Positions 34,201 to 42,618 of a stretch of DNA of 64,000 nt are shown here, piece after piece. A model generated the notes under the pieces. That model saw only the letters and a program-made list of their open reading frames with translations, was not told the DNA's origin and searched no databases. The translations under genes were made by a program, and so were the position numbers. The DNA lies in assembly GCA_963665455.1 (NCBI GenBank), contig OY762279.1:4898001-4962000 (forward strand). Direction: 5' to 3'. The DNA is from VXNE01 sp963665455. Its GTDB lineage: Bacteria; Pseudomonadota; Gammaproteobacteria; Pseudomonadales; Azotimanducaceae. Within the stretch, counting starts at the first letter, position 1. The number at the start of each line of letters is the position of its first letter.

Positions 34201-34427
34201 CGATCCTCCTGACCACGCTGACGACGGTCGTTGGCCTGCTCCCCGTGCTCTATATGAGATCGGAAGCGATGGCCAACTATGCACCGCTGGTGGTCAGCAT
34301 CGTTGGCGGCCTCGTTGCCGGAAGCGCCGGCATCCTGTTCGTCGTGCCGGCCATGCTGCTGCTCGGCGAAGGCGCGCGCGAGCGTTTCGCGGCCATGCGC
34401 GCCGCCGCACCCCAGACCGCCCCTTGA
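31254..34427 (+). CDS. RND efflux permease (AcrB/MexF superfamily, first copy)
   Basis: A 1,057-residue inner-membrane proton-driven pump with the two-fold repeated RND plan: a first transmembrane helix near residue 30, a large periplasmic loop, helices 2-6, then a second loop and helices 8-12. MMIGIVVDDAVVVGESV in helix 4 carries the paired Asp of the proton relay. GVINDTLLLMDRSNSL marks the equivalent region of the second half. The divergence from classical AcrB suggests a metal, lipid or uncharacterised substrate branch. It is co-translated with the adaptor upstream. No outer-membrane TolC-like gene is in the window. Confidence 0.92.
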   Translation: MTAAGGSGAGEGSPAMGAVVRAFVRSRVAGNLLMLLALAGGLLVATGIEVELLPAIDTRVVRVTVPFPGASPGEVEESVTRRLEERLIGLPGVGQVTSTAAAGLGSVHVFLKAFANTAEVLDEVRTAVARIERFPPPGAEQPEVGTTFVHTPAVTLAVASPELSPDALRLAAERVREDMLKLPSVTNVTLDYAAAREIVIEVDEEALREHGLTIGEVAETLGGSSVEATSGQLLTSAGGLVMRVNDRRLTAAEFEDLVLLGTPGGALVTVADVADVREGFGDAAGDSELDGVPTVFVKALATVDGESEVQIARAVLAMFADYTPPPGAEVSVWEDSSRQATSRLNAVLSTGALGLVLVFVLLALVFDFRLAMWVAVGLPVSFLGAIVLFPAFDLTFNFVTIYGLIMMIGIVVDDAVVVGESVATERERGLAGPEAAVVGARRVFWPVAVGVATTFLAFAPLLFTYGQVGQVLKALPIVAGLVLAVSLIEAFLILPSHLSHGGNWSRWPLAGVQARVRGAIDRMRDQWTVPAVAAATRRPAATLVTAILVVVAAVALFSTGVVRFGAIEQFPTGRVEAQLTYPVGTPLDTTRVGARQIEAAARLTNEQLGAPIDGIATVVGHHAEPGSVPDSGGRATHVASVSLRLRDESKRSVSSTEVIRAWRHNVGEVVGAERLVYSVGNANAAVSDFRIALVHPDAEALALVAEELIAAIEASPGVLDAYDSLVPGRRNLDLELTPAAQAVGLTAADIATQLRGRFFGAEVQRIQRGRDEVKVMVRYPEDRRGSFDELANERIETPMGGDIPVAVALRVVETQDWETLSRIDGLPSVEIGSSLDTRAITARELQAHVEEWLPELQSRHPGLDIAWSVAGAEDDEQTTGPLAYTLPVALLVMYMLMAVQFRSYAQPLVILTAMPLATAGAVLAHFILGYDVTMASVFGLIAVLGVVINDTLLLMDRSNSLRAKSSLPAIAAIAGAVRERFRPILLTTLTTVVGLLPVLYMRSEAMANYAPLVVSIVGGLVAGSAGILFVVPAMLLLGEGARERFAAMRAAAPQTAP

Positions 34428-34522
34428 CCGCCGAGGGCGTTCACACGCCGGGCTTCCGTGATTGGGTCGAAATCTCGTGGGCCACATGGCCCTGAACGGC
34501 GAGACTACCCGCAACAGACCGC

Positions 34523-37500
34523 ATGAACCTGATCCGCACCTTCGTAGACCACCGCCTGGCCGCGAACCTGGGCATGGTGCTCATGATCCTCGCCGGGATC
34601 TGGGCGATCGCGCAGCTCACGGTGCGGCTCAACCCCGTGCGGCCGATGCCGTGGGTCTACACGGACATCGTCTGGCGCGGGGCGAGCGCGGAGGACGTCG
34701 AGAAGCTCGTGACGACGCCCCTCGAGCAGCAGCTCAAGACCGTACCCGACGTAAAGGCGGTGCGCAGCACGACGCGGGACACCTCGTCGCAGGTGCAGGT
34801 GGAACTCGAGCCGGACGCCGACGTGCAGGAGGCCGTCGACCGGGTCAAGCAGCGCGTCGCGCAGCTCCGGAGCCTGCCCACGGAGATCGAGCCACCCGTC
34901 GTCTACTCGTTGCGTCAGCACGACCTCGTCGCGGCGGTATTGATTAGCGGCGCCGGGAGCATCGACGAACTCATCGCGCTGGCGCGCGAGATGGAGAACG
35001 ACCTGCTGACCGGCGGCATGGACGCGATCGAGTTCATGGGCCTGCCGGTTCGGGAGATCGCCATCCAGGTTGAAACGCGCACGTTGTTCGAGCTGGGCCT
35101 CACCTTCGAGGACCTCGGACAGCGGCTCTCCCTGCTCTCGATGGACGCCCCTGCGGGTACGGCCGGCCGCGGGCAGCGCGCCCGCCAGTTGCGCAGTCTC
35201 GATCAGCGGCGCGCGTCCGCGGAGTTCGAGGATCTTCCGATCGTGATCCCCGATGGCAGCCTGGTGCGCCTCGGCGACATCGCCCGCGTCGAGCGGCGCC
35301 CGCTGGTCGATCACCCCCGGCTCTCCGTCGGCGGCGAACCCGCCATCGCCCTGTACGTGCGGCGAGACTCCGAAACCGACTCGCTCACGGCGGCCCGCAC
35401 GCTGAACGGCTACCTCGACGCGCGCCGGCCCACGCTTCCCGAGGGCGTCCACCTGACGCTGTTCCTCGAGGCGTGGCAGTTCATCCGCGACGAACTCAGC
35501 CTGATCGTGTGGAACGGCGTCACCGGTCTTGCGCTCGTCATCGCGGCCCTCGTGGTCTTCCTGCGGCTGTTGCCCGCCTTCTGGGTGACGATGGGGATCC
35601 CGGTCACCTTCATGGCCGCACTCCTCGGCTTCTACTACCTCGGCGGCACGATCAACCTCGTCAGCCTGATCGGGCTCGTCATGGCGCTGGGGATCGTCGT
35701 GGACGACGCCATCGTCGTCGGGGAGGAGGCCCTCAGCCAGTTCGATGCGGGCAAGTCCCCGGCGGACGCCGCGGCCGGCGGCGCGAAACGCATGCTGGCT
35801 CCGGTGATCGCATCCTCCCTCACGACGCTCTGCGCCTTCAGCCCGCTGTTGGGCGTCGACGACGCGCCGCTGAAGGAAATCGCGATCATCATGCTGGTCG
35901 TCATCGTCGCGTCGCTGATCGAGTGCTTCCTGATCCTGCCCGGACACCTTCGCCACGCCTTCGAACGCGTCCAGCGGCGTCCCCCAAGCCCCGCGCGGCA
36001 ACGGTTCGACGCGGCGTTCGCGCGCTTGCGGGAGCATCGCTTCCGCGCGCTCGTGCGCCTGGCGATGGCCAACCGGGGGACCGTCGTGACGGTGGCGGTC
36101 GGTCTCTTCGCCGTGCTGCTGCTGGCGTGGTCGACCGGGTGGATCAGGACGAATCTGGGGCAAAGTATCGACTTCGACCAGATTCGGGCGGATGTCCGGT
36201 TCGTCTCCAGCGTGCCCGCGGGCGACAAGGCCGTCTTCCTCGCGCATCTGGAGGAGACGCTCGCGGCCGTCGACGAGGAACACGGTGGGGGAAACCTGAT
36301 CGCCCACGTGGCCGTCGCCAACCACGCGGTCCTGGACGGGGAGTCGAAGGTCGGCCCCCAGTACGCCGCCGTGCAGGTGGAGATGACCTCCCCGGAGAAG
36401 CGCGATGTCTCCGCGGATGCGTTCGCCGCCGCCTGGCGGTCCCGCGTACGGCGTTCGCCGGCCGTCGACGCCATCACCATCGCGCGCGAGCGAAGCTGGT
36501 ACTCGGATTTCTCGATTCTCATCAAGGGCGCCGATGTCGAGACCCTGAAACGGGCCAGCGACGACGCGATCCGGGAACTGGCCGTCCTCGACGGCGTCTC
36601 GAACGTGCGGGACGACCTGCCGTACGGCAAGGACCAATGGATCCTGAGCCTGAACACCGCCGGACGATCCCTCGGACTCTCCACCGGCGAGCTCGGCCGC
36701 CAGCTTCGGGCCGCCTACGACGGACGGCGCATCCAGATTTTCCAGGACGGCGACAACGAGCTCGAGGTGCGCCTCCTGCTGCCCGAGGAGGAGCGCACGG
36801 ACCTACGGCGCATCGAACGGTTCCCCATCAAGGCTCCGGGCGGCGAGATGCTGCCCCTCGCCGCGGTCGCGGACCTGACCGCGCGGCGCGGCATCGACGC
36901 CATCCACCACCACGACACCGAGCGCACCCTGCACCTGCGCGGCGACGTGGACCTGGGCAGGATCACCGGCCGGGAGGTCGTCGAGTACTTCGAGGCCAAC
37001 GTGCGCGACCGGCTCGTCCAAGCGTACGGCGTCAGCACCGGTCTCGACGAGATCAGCCTGGCGGAAGTGGAATCCCTGAACGACTTGACGCTGCAGTTCC
37101 TGCTCGCGTTGGCGCTGATCTACGTGGTGCTGGCGTGGGTGTTCGCGTCGTGGATCTGGCCCCTCGCGGTGATGTCCGGCATCCCGCTCGGCCTCACCGG
37201 CGCACTGCTCGGGCACGTCGTCCTGGGCCTGCACGTCAACCCGATGTCGCTGCTCGGCTTCTTCACCCTGACGGGCATCATCGTGAACGACTCGATCATC
37301 CTCCTCTCCGCGTACAAGCGTCTGGTCGCCGAGGGCGTGCCGCCGAGCCAGGCGATCGAGGACGCGGCCTGCCTGCGGCTGCGGCCGGTACTCCTGACCT
37401 CCGTGACCACCGTCGCCGGACTCTTCCCGCTGCTGCTCGAGCAAGCCCCCATCGCGGCCATGTTCACGCCCCTGGCCGCCGCCATTTGCTTCGGCCTCCT

Positions 37501-37612
37501 CTACGGCACGCTGCTCGTGCTCGTGGTGATCCCCGTGCTGCTCTCCCTCATCATCTCCGGCTCGGAACGCTTGGCGAAGGCGATGGGCCGGGCGCAGCCG
37601 AGGGCGGCCTGA
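34523..37612 (+). CDS. RND efflux permease (second copy)
   Basis: A 1,029-residue RND pump, a distant paralogue of the preceding one. Helix 4 reads MALGIVVDDAIVVGEEAL with the proton-relay Asp pair, and the second half contains TLTGIIVNDSIILLSAYKRL. The N-terminus MNLIRTFVDHRLAANLGMVL is typical of this RND branch. It is separated from the first permease gene by 95 bases, while the second adaptor gene follows after only 10 bases. The two permeases could form a hetero-oligomeric pump, as in MdtBC, or serve separate adaptors; sequence alone does not decide. Confidence 0.92.
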   Translation: MNLIRTFVDHRLAANLGMVLMILAGIWAIAQLTVRLNPVRPMPWVYTDIVWRGASAEDVEKLVTTPLEQQLKTVPDVKAVRSTTRDTSSQVQVELEPDADVQEAVDRVKQRVAQLRSLPTEIEPPVVYSLRQHDLVAAVLISGAGSIDELIALAREMENDLLTGGMDAIEFMGLPVREIAIQVETRTLFELGLTFEDLGQRLSLLSMDAPAGTAGRGQRARQLRSLDQRRASAEFEDLPIVIPDGSLVRLGDIARVERRPLVDHPRLSVGGEPAIALYVRRDSETDSLTAARTLNGYLDARRPTLPEGVHLTLFLEAWQFIRDELSLIVWNGVTGLALVIAALVVFLRLLPAFWVTMGIPVTFMAALLGFYYLGGTINLVSLIGLVMALGIVVDDAIVVGEEALSQFDAGKSPADAAAGGAKRMLAPVIASSLTTLCAFSPLLGVDDAPLKEIAIIMLVVIVASLIECFLILPGHLRHAFERVQRRPPSPARQRFDAAFARLREHRFRALVRLAMANRGTVVTVAVGLFAVLLLAWSTGWIRTNLGQSIDFDQIRADVRFVSSVPAGDKAVFLAHLEETLAAVDEEHGGGNLIAHVAVANHAVLDGESKVGPQYAAVQVEMTSPEKRDVSADAFAAAWRSRVRRSPAVDAITIARERSWYSDFSILIKGADVETLKRASDDAIRELAVLDGVSNVRDDLPYGKDQWILSLNTAGRSLGLSTGELGRQLRAAYDGRRIQIFQDGDNELEVRLLLPEEERTDLRRIERFPIKAPGGEMLPLAAVADLTARRGIDAIHHHDTERTLHLRGDVDLGRITGREVVEYFEANVRDRLVQAYGVSTGLDEISLAEVESLNDLTLQFLLALALIYVVLAWVFASWIWPLAVMSGIPLGLTGALLGHVVLGLHVNPMSLLGFFTLTGIIVNDSIILLSAYKRLVAEGVPPSQAIEDAACLRLRPVLLTSVTTVAGLFPLLLEQAPIAAMFTPLAAAICFGLLYGTLLVLVVIPVLLSLIISGSERLAKAMGRAQPRAA

Positions 37613-37622
37613 GGAGATGCCC

Positions 37623-38909
37623 ATGCCGTCCCCGCTCCAACGCCTCTTCGCCCGGGTGGCCCGGATGCCCCGCAAGCGGTTGTTCCCGATGCTCGCCATC
37701 GCGCTGACCGTTCTGACGGGCACGGTCCTCGTCGCGTTCGCACCCAAGCCGGACCGACGCTCGCCCGACAGCCAGGCGGTCCCCGTGACGGGTCTCGTCG
37801 TGCAGGTGCGCGCGCTCTCGCCCGAGGTCCACCTATACGGGCGGGTCGAAACCCCGCACCGGGCGCGGCTGACCGCGTTGATCACGGCGCCCGTCGAGGC
37901 GCTGCGCGTGCGGGAGGGCCACCGTGCCGAGCGCGGAGACGTATTGGTGCAACTCGACGACACGGACACGGAACTCGTCGCGCGCCGCCGCGAATCCGAC
38001 CTCGTCGAGGCCCGCGCGAACCTCGACGCCCTGAAGCTCGCCGGCGCGGACGACCGCGAGGTACTCGAACACCACGAGGAGTTGCACCGCCTCGCCACCG
38101 AGAAGGTGGAGCGCTACCGCCGGCTGCGGGAGCAACGCTCCATCGCCGAGGAAACGCTGAAGGCCGTCCTCGAGGAACACCACGCGCAGGCCATCGCGCT
38201 GTCCCGGCAGCGCCGCCTCGTGCTCGACTTCCAGCACCGGCTCGCCAGCGCGGAGGCTCGGGTCGAACGGACGCTCGCCTCCCTGGAGGAAGCCCGGGTC
38301 GCGCTGGAGCGCACGCGGATTCGGGCCCCGTTCCCCGGTCGCGTGACCGACATCGCCGTCGCGCCGGGGGAGCTGGTTTCGCCCGGCACCCTCGTGGCCG
38401 AGATCTACGACGACAGCGCGCTGGAAATTCGCGTGCAGATTCCGAACATCCATCTCCCCGCGGTGGGACGGGCTCTTGCCGGCGGAGGCCTCCCCGTCGT
38501 CGCGGATTTCCGTGACCGCCGCGTCGCGGGCGAGTTGGAACGCCTGGTCGGCGCCGTGGGCGCCGGCCAGTCCGGCGTCGACGGACTGGTGCGTCTCGCC
38601 GCCGATGCCGCGCCACCGGACCTCGGTCGCGCCGTCGGCGTGACGGTCACCTTGCCGCCCATCGAGGGGGTCGTGTCGGTGCCGGTCGAGGCCGTATACG
38701 GCGAGGGTCGCGTCTTCCTGATCTCGGACGGCCTGCTCTCCGGCATCGACGTCGAGCGCGCCGGGACGGCCACGGGAGACGACGGGGAGCCGCGGCTACT
38801 CGTGCGTTCCGAGGCGTTGCGCGATGGCGCGTGGGTGCTTGTGTCGCAGTTGTCGAACGCGGTGACGGGGTTGCGGGTGCGGGTGGAGGAAAGACACCCG
38901 GCGACATAG
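37623..38909 (+). CDS. RND efflux periplasmic adaptor subunit (second, coiled-coil type)
   Basis: A 428-residue membrane-fusion protein. Residues 18-40 form the inner-membrane anchor. LITAPVEALRVREGHRAERG and IRAPFPGRVTDIAVAPGE are the two lipoyl halves; between them lies a long helical hairpin with Glu/Arg heptads (about residues 115-225). The ATG was chosen because GAGGAG lies 6 bases upstream; an ATG two codons earlier would overlap that site. The TAG stop directly touches a partial copy of the MITE-like repeat, so the C-terminus may have been altered by its insertion. Confidence 0.9.
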   Translation: MPSPLQRLFARVARMPRKRLFPMLAIALTVLTGTVLVAFAPKPDRRSPDSQAVPVTGLVVQVRALSPEVHLYGRVETPHRARLTALITAPVEALRVREGHRAERGDVLVQLDDTDTELVARRRESDLVEARANLDALKLAGADDREVLEHHEELHRLATEKVERYRRLREQRSIAEETLKAVLEEHHAQAIALSRQRRLVLDFQHRLASAEARVERTLASLEEARVALERTRIRAPFPGRVTDIAVAPGELVSPGTLVAEIYDDSALEIRVQIPNIHLPAVGRALAGGGLPVVADFRDRRVAGELERLVGAVGAGQSGVDGLVRLAADAAPPDLGRAVGVTVTLPPIEGVVSVPVEAVYGEGRVFLISDGLLSGIDVERAGTATGDDGEPRLLVRSEALRDGAWVLVSQLSNAVTGLRVRVEERHPAT

Positions 38910-38966
38910 GGAACCTCTGAACAAGCCCGTCCATGGACTCGTTCAGGTCGCAAGCCAAAAGCGCGG
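38910..38966 (-). repeat. Partial copy of the MITE-like element
   Basis: Starting GGAACCTCTGAACAAGCCC, this 57-base segment is the reverse complement of about 9948-10007 of the complete element, with only a few differences. It keeps the right inverted end and the internal palindrome but lacks the other half. It begins immediately after the TAG stop of the second RND adaptor gene and marks the boundary between the RND cassette and the ABC genes. Confidence 0.75.
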
Positions 38967-39000
38967 CGTGCGGTGTGTCCTCGCGGGCGACGCCAAGGGC

Positions 39001-39972
39001 TCAGCCATCGCGGTAACACGCGCGCAGGTGCCGGTCGCCGACCTGTTCGAGCGGCGGCGGCATGGTCCGGCACGTGTCGAAGGCGTGTCGGCAGCGGGGT
39101 GCGAACGGACAGCCCGGCGGCAGCCCGGCGAGGTCGGGCGGCTGTCCTTCAATGGTCGGGAGCCGCGCCCCGATCACCCCGTCGACGCCCGGGATGGACG
39201 CCATCAGGCCCTCGGTGTAGGGATGCGCGGGGGTGGCATAGAGCGTTCGCGCCGGGGCGGTCTCGACGATCCGTCCCGCGTACATGACCGCCACGCGGTC
39301 CGCGTAGCGTGCGACCACACCCAGGTCGTGGGTGATGAGGATCAGCGCGGAATCGGCCTCGCGCGTCAGTTCCTTGAGGAGGGCGAGGATCTGTGCCTGC
39401 ACCGTGACGTCGAGGGCCGTGGTCGGCTCGTCGGCGATGATGAGCCGCGGCCGGCAGGCGAGTGCCATGGCGATCATCACCCGCTGGCGCATGCCGCCGG
39501 AGAAATGGTGGGGATAGTCGCCGAGGCGGTGGGCCGCGTCCGGAATCCGCACCCGCTCAAGCAGTTCGGTGGCCCGGGCATACGCTTCCCGCCAGGGTAC
39601 GCGGCGGTGCAGGCGGATGGGCTCCGCCACCTGCTTGCCCACGGTCAGCACCGGGTTCAGGGAGGACATGGGCTCCTGGAAGATCATCGCGATGCGATCT
39701 CCCCGGATGTCCCGGATGGCGTCGCCGTCGAGGGCGAGCAGGTCCGCCCCGTCGAACACGATGCGGCCACCGTCGACGGAGCCCGCGTCGCCGAGCAGCC
39801 CGAGGATCGAGAGCGCCGTCACGCTCTTGCCCGAGCCGCTCTCGCCGACGATGGCCAGGGTTTCGCCGGCCCGCACTTCGAGCGACACGCCCTGCACGGC
39901 ACGCACCGTGCCCCGGTCGGTGCGGAACGAGACCGACAGGTCCTCGATGTCAAGGAGCGGCGTACCCTCCAC
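39001..39972 (-). CDS. Oligopeptide ABC transporter ATP-binding protein, DppD/OppD type
   Basis: A 323-residue ATPase with Walker A GESGSGKSV, signature FSGGMRQRVMIAMALA, Walker B LIIADEPTTALD and the C-terminal Cys motif GCPFAPRCRHAFDTCR of peptide transporters. The SGGMRQR form and the helical LQG start assign it to the D-type subunit, partner of the DppF-like ATPase at 28.9 kb. It starts 2 bases after the binding-protein gene. The right neighbour on its 3' side is the partial MITE-like repeat and the RND cassette, not dppF as in the usual order. Confidence 0.94.
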   Translation of the reverse strand: MEGTPLLDIEDLSVSFRTDRGTVRAVQGVSLEVRAGETLAIVGESGSGKSVTALSILGLLGDAGSVDGGRIVFDGADLLALDGDAIRDIRGDRIAMIFQEPMSSLNPVLTVGKQVAEPIRLHRRVPWREAYARATELLERVRIPDAAHRLGDYPHHFSGGMRQRVMIAMALACRPRLIIADEPTTALDVTVQAQILALLKELTREADSALILITHDLGVVARYADRVAVMYAGRIVETAPARTLYATPAHPYTEGLMASIPGVDGVIGARLPTIEGQPPDLAGLPPGCPFAPRCRHAFDTCRTMPPPLEQVGDRHLRACYRDG

Positions 39973-39974
39973 GT

Positions 39975-41699
39975 CTAGTCGAACCCCATCTCGCGCTTGA
40001 GTTCCTCATCGATCCAGATGCGCGCGTAGATCGGGCCGGGGCGCACGGCGCCAGCGCGCAACTCGCCGCCGTAGTTCTTCACCCACGGCCACCAAGCGGT
40101 GTAGTTGTAGACGGTGGGCAGCCAGATGGAGGGCGCCTCGTCGAGCAGCCGAATGGTCAGTTCGCGGGTCATCGCGACCCGCGCCGCCTCGTCGCGGGTG
40201 CGCATCAGGGTATCGATCGCCGCGTCGAACTCCTCCGACGAGTAGAGCGCCGGGTTCCACTTGTGCCCGGTGATGAACTTGCGGATTGAGGTCGTGGGAT
40301 TGGTGTGGCCGTTGTTCATGAAGTACCCCGGCCCGTGGTTCAGCGTGGTCATCATGGAGAGGAAGGACGCGTACTCCATCGGCTCGATCACCATCCGCAC
40401 GCCGACCTTGGCCAGATACGCGTCCAACAGCGGGATCAGGTCCATGTTGCTCGCGGTGCAGGTGCAGACCTGCACGTTGAAGGTGAAACCCTCCGGCACG
40501 CCCGCCTCGTCGAGGAGCGCCCGCGCCTTCTCGGGGCGGTAGTCGAACAACTCCCGCACCGAGGCCGGCATCTCCTCGAGGGGCTGCCAATAGTCCCCGA
40601 ACCCCGGATGCTGCGGATACGCCATCACCTCCGCGTGCCCGCCGTAGAAGAGCTCCGCGATCTCCCGCTGGTCCACCGCGAGGTTGAGCGCCCGCCGTAC
40701 CCGCACGTCGTCGAACGGGGGCTTGTCCATGCGCAACGCCACGAAGTTGCCGGCCGTCGCGAGCCACTTCGACCACTTCAGTTCCGGGGTCGTCTCCTTC
40801 AGATGGTCCACCGCGATCCAGCGGATGGCCTCCAGGATGTCGATCTTCCCGGTGCGGATCGCCGTGAGGTAGGTCGCCTCGTCCTTGATGACGCGGTACT
40901 TCACGGCGTCCACGAACGGAATCGGCCAGGACTCGCCGGCGAGCCATTCGCGATCCCAGTAGTCGGGATTGCGGACGTAGGTGTGGGAGTTGCCGTGGAT
41001 GTAGCGGTCGAGCAGGAACGGCCCGGTCCCGACGACGTTGCGCCAGCTCTTGGCATCCAGGGCCGCCATCTCCCGCGGCACGATCGACGACTGGTACCCG
41101 TACCCGAACCGATACGGCCACTCCGCGTTGAACTCGTTGAAGTGGAACACCACCGTGCGCGCGTCCCGCGCCTCCACGCGGTCGAGGTAGTCCCAATAGT
41201 CCGACTGCGCCTTCTTCGGGCTGTTGTTGACGAGATTGAAGGTGTAGACGACGTCCTCGGCGGTCAGCTCCCGCGCCTCCATCACGCCCGCCTTGCCGGT
41301 GAAGCGGGCGCCCGAACGCAGGCGAACGACGAGGGTGCGGTCGTCCTCCCACGCCCAATGTTCGGCCAGTTCGCCCCGCAACACGTCGCTCGGCAGGTAC
41401 GCCTCGGCGACGAACGGATAGTGGCCGCCCTTCTTGATGCTCTTGTCGAGGTCCCCGGCGAAGAGCTGCTCGCGGACCATGCCGTAGTCGTGGTTGCTCT
41501 TCCACGCCCAGTCGACCGGGTCCCACGACAGGGCCGAAAGCGTCACGTAGACGGTGCCGACGTTGAGTTCGCCGCCGTAACGGGGGCGCTCCTCCGCGGT
41601 CGGGCCATTCTCCGCGTGGAGGACGCACGCGCAGGCGGTCGCCAGCCCGCACAGGAGGCCGCGCATCGGCGGCATGGTGAGTACCCCGGTTCCGCGCAT
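39975..41699 (-). CDS. Peptide ABC transporter substrate-binding protein (SBP family 5)
   Basis: A 574-residue periplasmic protein. After a short N-terminal hydrophobic stretch GLLCGLATACACVLHAEN (a signal peptide, possibly ending in a lipid-modifiable Cys), the mature part contains the family pattern: AEHWAWEDDRTLVVRLRSGA, LTAEDVVYTFNLVNN, GTGPFLLDRYIHGN and the later VRRALNLAVDQREIAELF. Family 5 proteins bind oligopeptides, dipeptides, nickel or other solutes; the ligand is not known. A strong AGGAGGAGG lies just before the ATG. It is placed between the permease and ATPase genes. Confidence 0.92.
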   Translation of the reverse strand: MRGTGVLTMPPMRGLLCGLATACACVLHAENGPTAEERPRYGGELNVGTVYVTLSALSWDPVDWAWKSNHDYGMVREQLFAGDLDKSIKKGGHYPFVAEAYLPSDVLRGELAEHWAWEDDRTLVVRLRSGARFTGKAGVMEARELTAEDVVYTFNLVNNSPKKAQSDYWDYLDRVEARDARTVVFHFNEFNAEWPYRFGYGYQSSIVPREMAALDAKSWRNVVGTGPFLLDRYIHGNSHTYVRNPDYWDREWLAGESWPIPFVDAVKYRVIKDEATYLTAIRTGKIDILEAIRWIAVDHLKETTPELKWSKWLATAGNFVALRMDKPPFDDVRVRRALNLAVDQREIAELFYGGHAEVMAYPQHPGFGDYWQPLEEMPASVRELFDYRPEKARALLDEAGVPEGFTFNVQVCTCTASNMDLIPLLDAYLAKVGVRMVIEPMEYASFLSMMTTLNHGPGYFMNNGHTNPTTSIRKFITGHKWNPALYSSEEFDAAIDTLMRTRDEAARVAMTRELTIRLLDEAPSIWLPTVYNYTAWWPWVKNYGGELRAGAVRPGPIYARIWIDEELKREMGFD

Positions 41700-41709
41700 C
41701 GGCCTCCTC

Positions 41710-42618
41710 CTATTGCGTCCCGCGCATGCGTGGATCCAGCAGGTCCCGCAGGGCGTCCCCATACACGTTGATCGCATACACCACGATCGTCAGGCAAAGC
41801 CCCGGCGCGAGGGCGAGCCACGGACCGAGGTACATGTACGTCCGTCCCGTTCCGCTCAGCATGGCCCCCCAGGTGGGGGCCGGGGGCGGCACGCCGAGCC
41901 CCAGGAAGGACAGCCCCGCCTCCGTGAGGATGACCGCGCCGATGCGCGTGGTGAACAGCACGATCAGCACGGGCATGACGTTCGGCACGATGTGGCGCCG
42001 CAGGATGTGGAAGGTCCGCGCCCCGATCGACTGCGCGGCGTGGGTGTACATGTTCTCCTTCACCGACACCACCGCGCCCCGGACAATCCGCGAGCCGGCG
42101 ATGCCGTACAAGAGCCCGAGCACCAGGACGATCTGCGGGATGCCCGGACCCACCACCGAGACGATGACGATGAGGAGCACGAGGTCCGGGAACGTCATCC
42201 AGGCATCGACGCCCCGCTGCACGACCATGTCCGTCTTGCCGCCGAAGTAGCCGGAGACGACGCCGATCACGAGCGACACGACGGTCGCGAGCCCGGCCGC
42301 CACGAAACTCACGATCATCGAGAGCTGCGCGCCCATCAGGATGCGCGACAGCACGTCGCGGCCGAGATGATCGGTGCCGAGGGGATAGTCCAGGGACGGC
42401 GGTTGTAGCCGCACCGAGAGGTTCGTCTCGTTGATGCCATAAGGCGCGAGCACGTCCGCGAAGATGCCGCAGAACAAGAACACCAGGAACACGATGCCGC
42501 CGGCGGCACCGAGCGGTTTCTCGCGTGCGAGACGCCCGAGGAAGTCCCACAGCGCGCCCACCCGCCCCGGCGGGCGGGGGACGGCCCCGGCAACGGCCGG
42601 GAGCGCCGCTTCGCTCAT
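41710..42618 (-). CDS. Peptide ABC transporter permease, DppC type
   Basis: A 302-residue inner-membrane permease. Early hydrophobic segment GAAGGIVFLVFLFCGIFADV, the motif PLGTDHLGRDVLSRILMGAQ typical of DppC/OppC, and the EAA-like loop EAGLSFLGLGVPPPAPTWG that contacts the ATPase. Five to six transmembrane helices are expected. The start ATG overlaps the stop of the DppB-like gene by 4 bases. It ends 10 bases before the binding protein's start. Confidence 0.93.
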   Translation of the reverse strand: MSEAALPAVAGAVPRPPGRVGALWDFLGRLAREKPLGAAGGIVFLVFLFCGIFADVLAPYGINETNLSVRLQPPSLDYPLGTDHLGRDVLSRILMGAQLSMIVSFVAAGLATVVSLVIGVVSGYFGGKTDMVVQRGVDAWMTFPDLVLLIVIVSVVGPGIPQIVLVLGLLYGIAGSRIVRGAVVSVKENMYTHAAQSIGARTFHILRRHIVPNVMPVLIVLFTTRIGAVILTEAGLSFLGLGVPPPAPTWGAMLSGTGRTYMYLGPWLALAPGLCLTIVVYAINVYGDALRDLLDPRMRGTQ

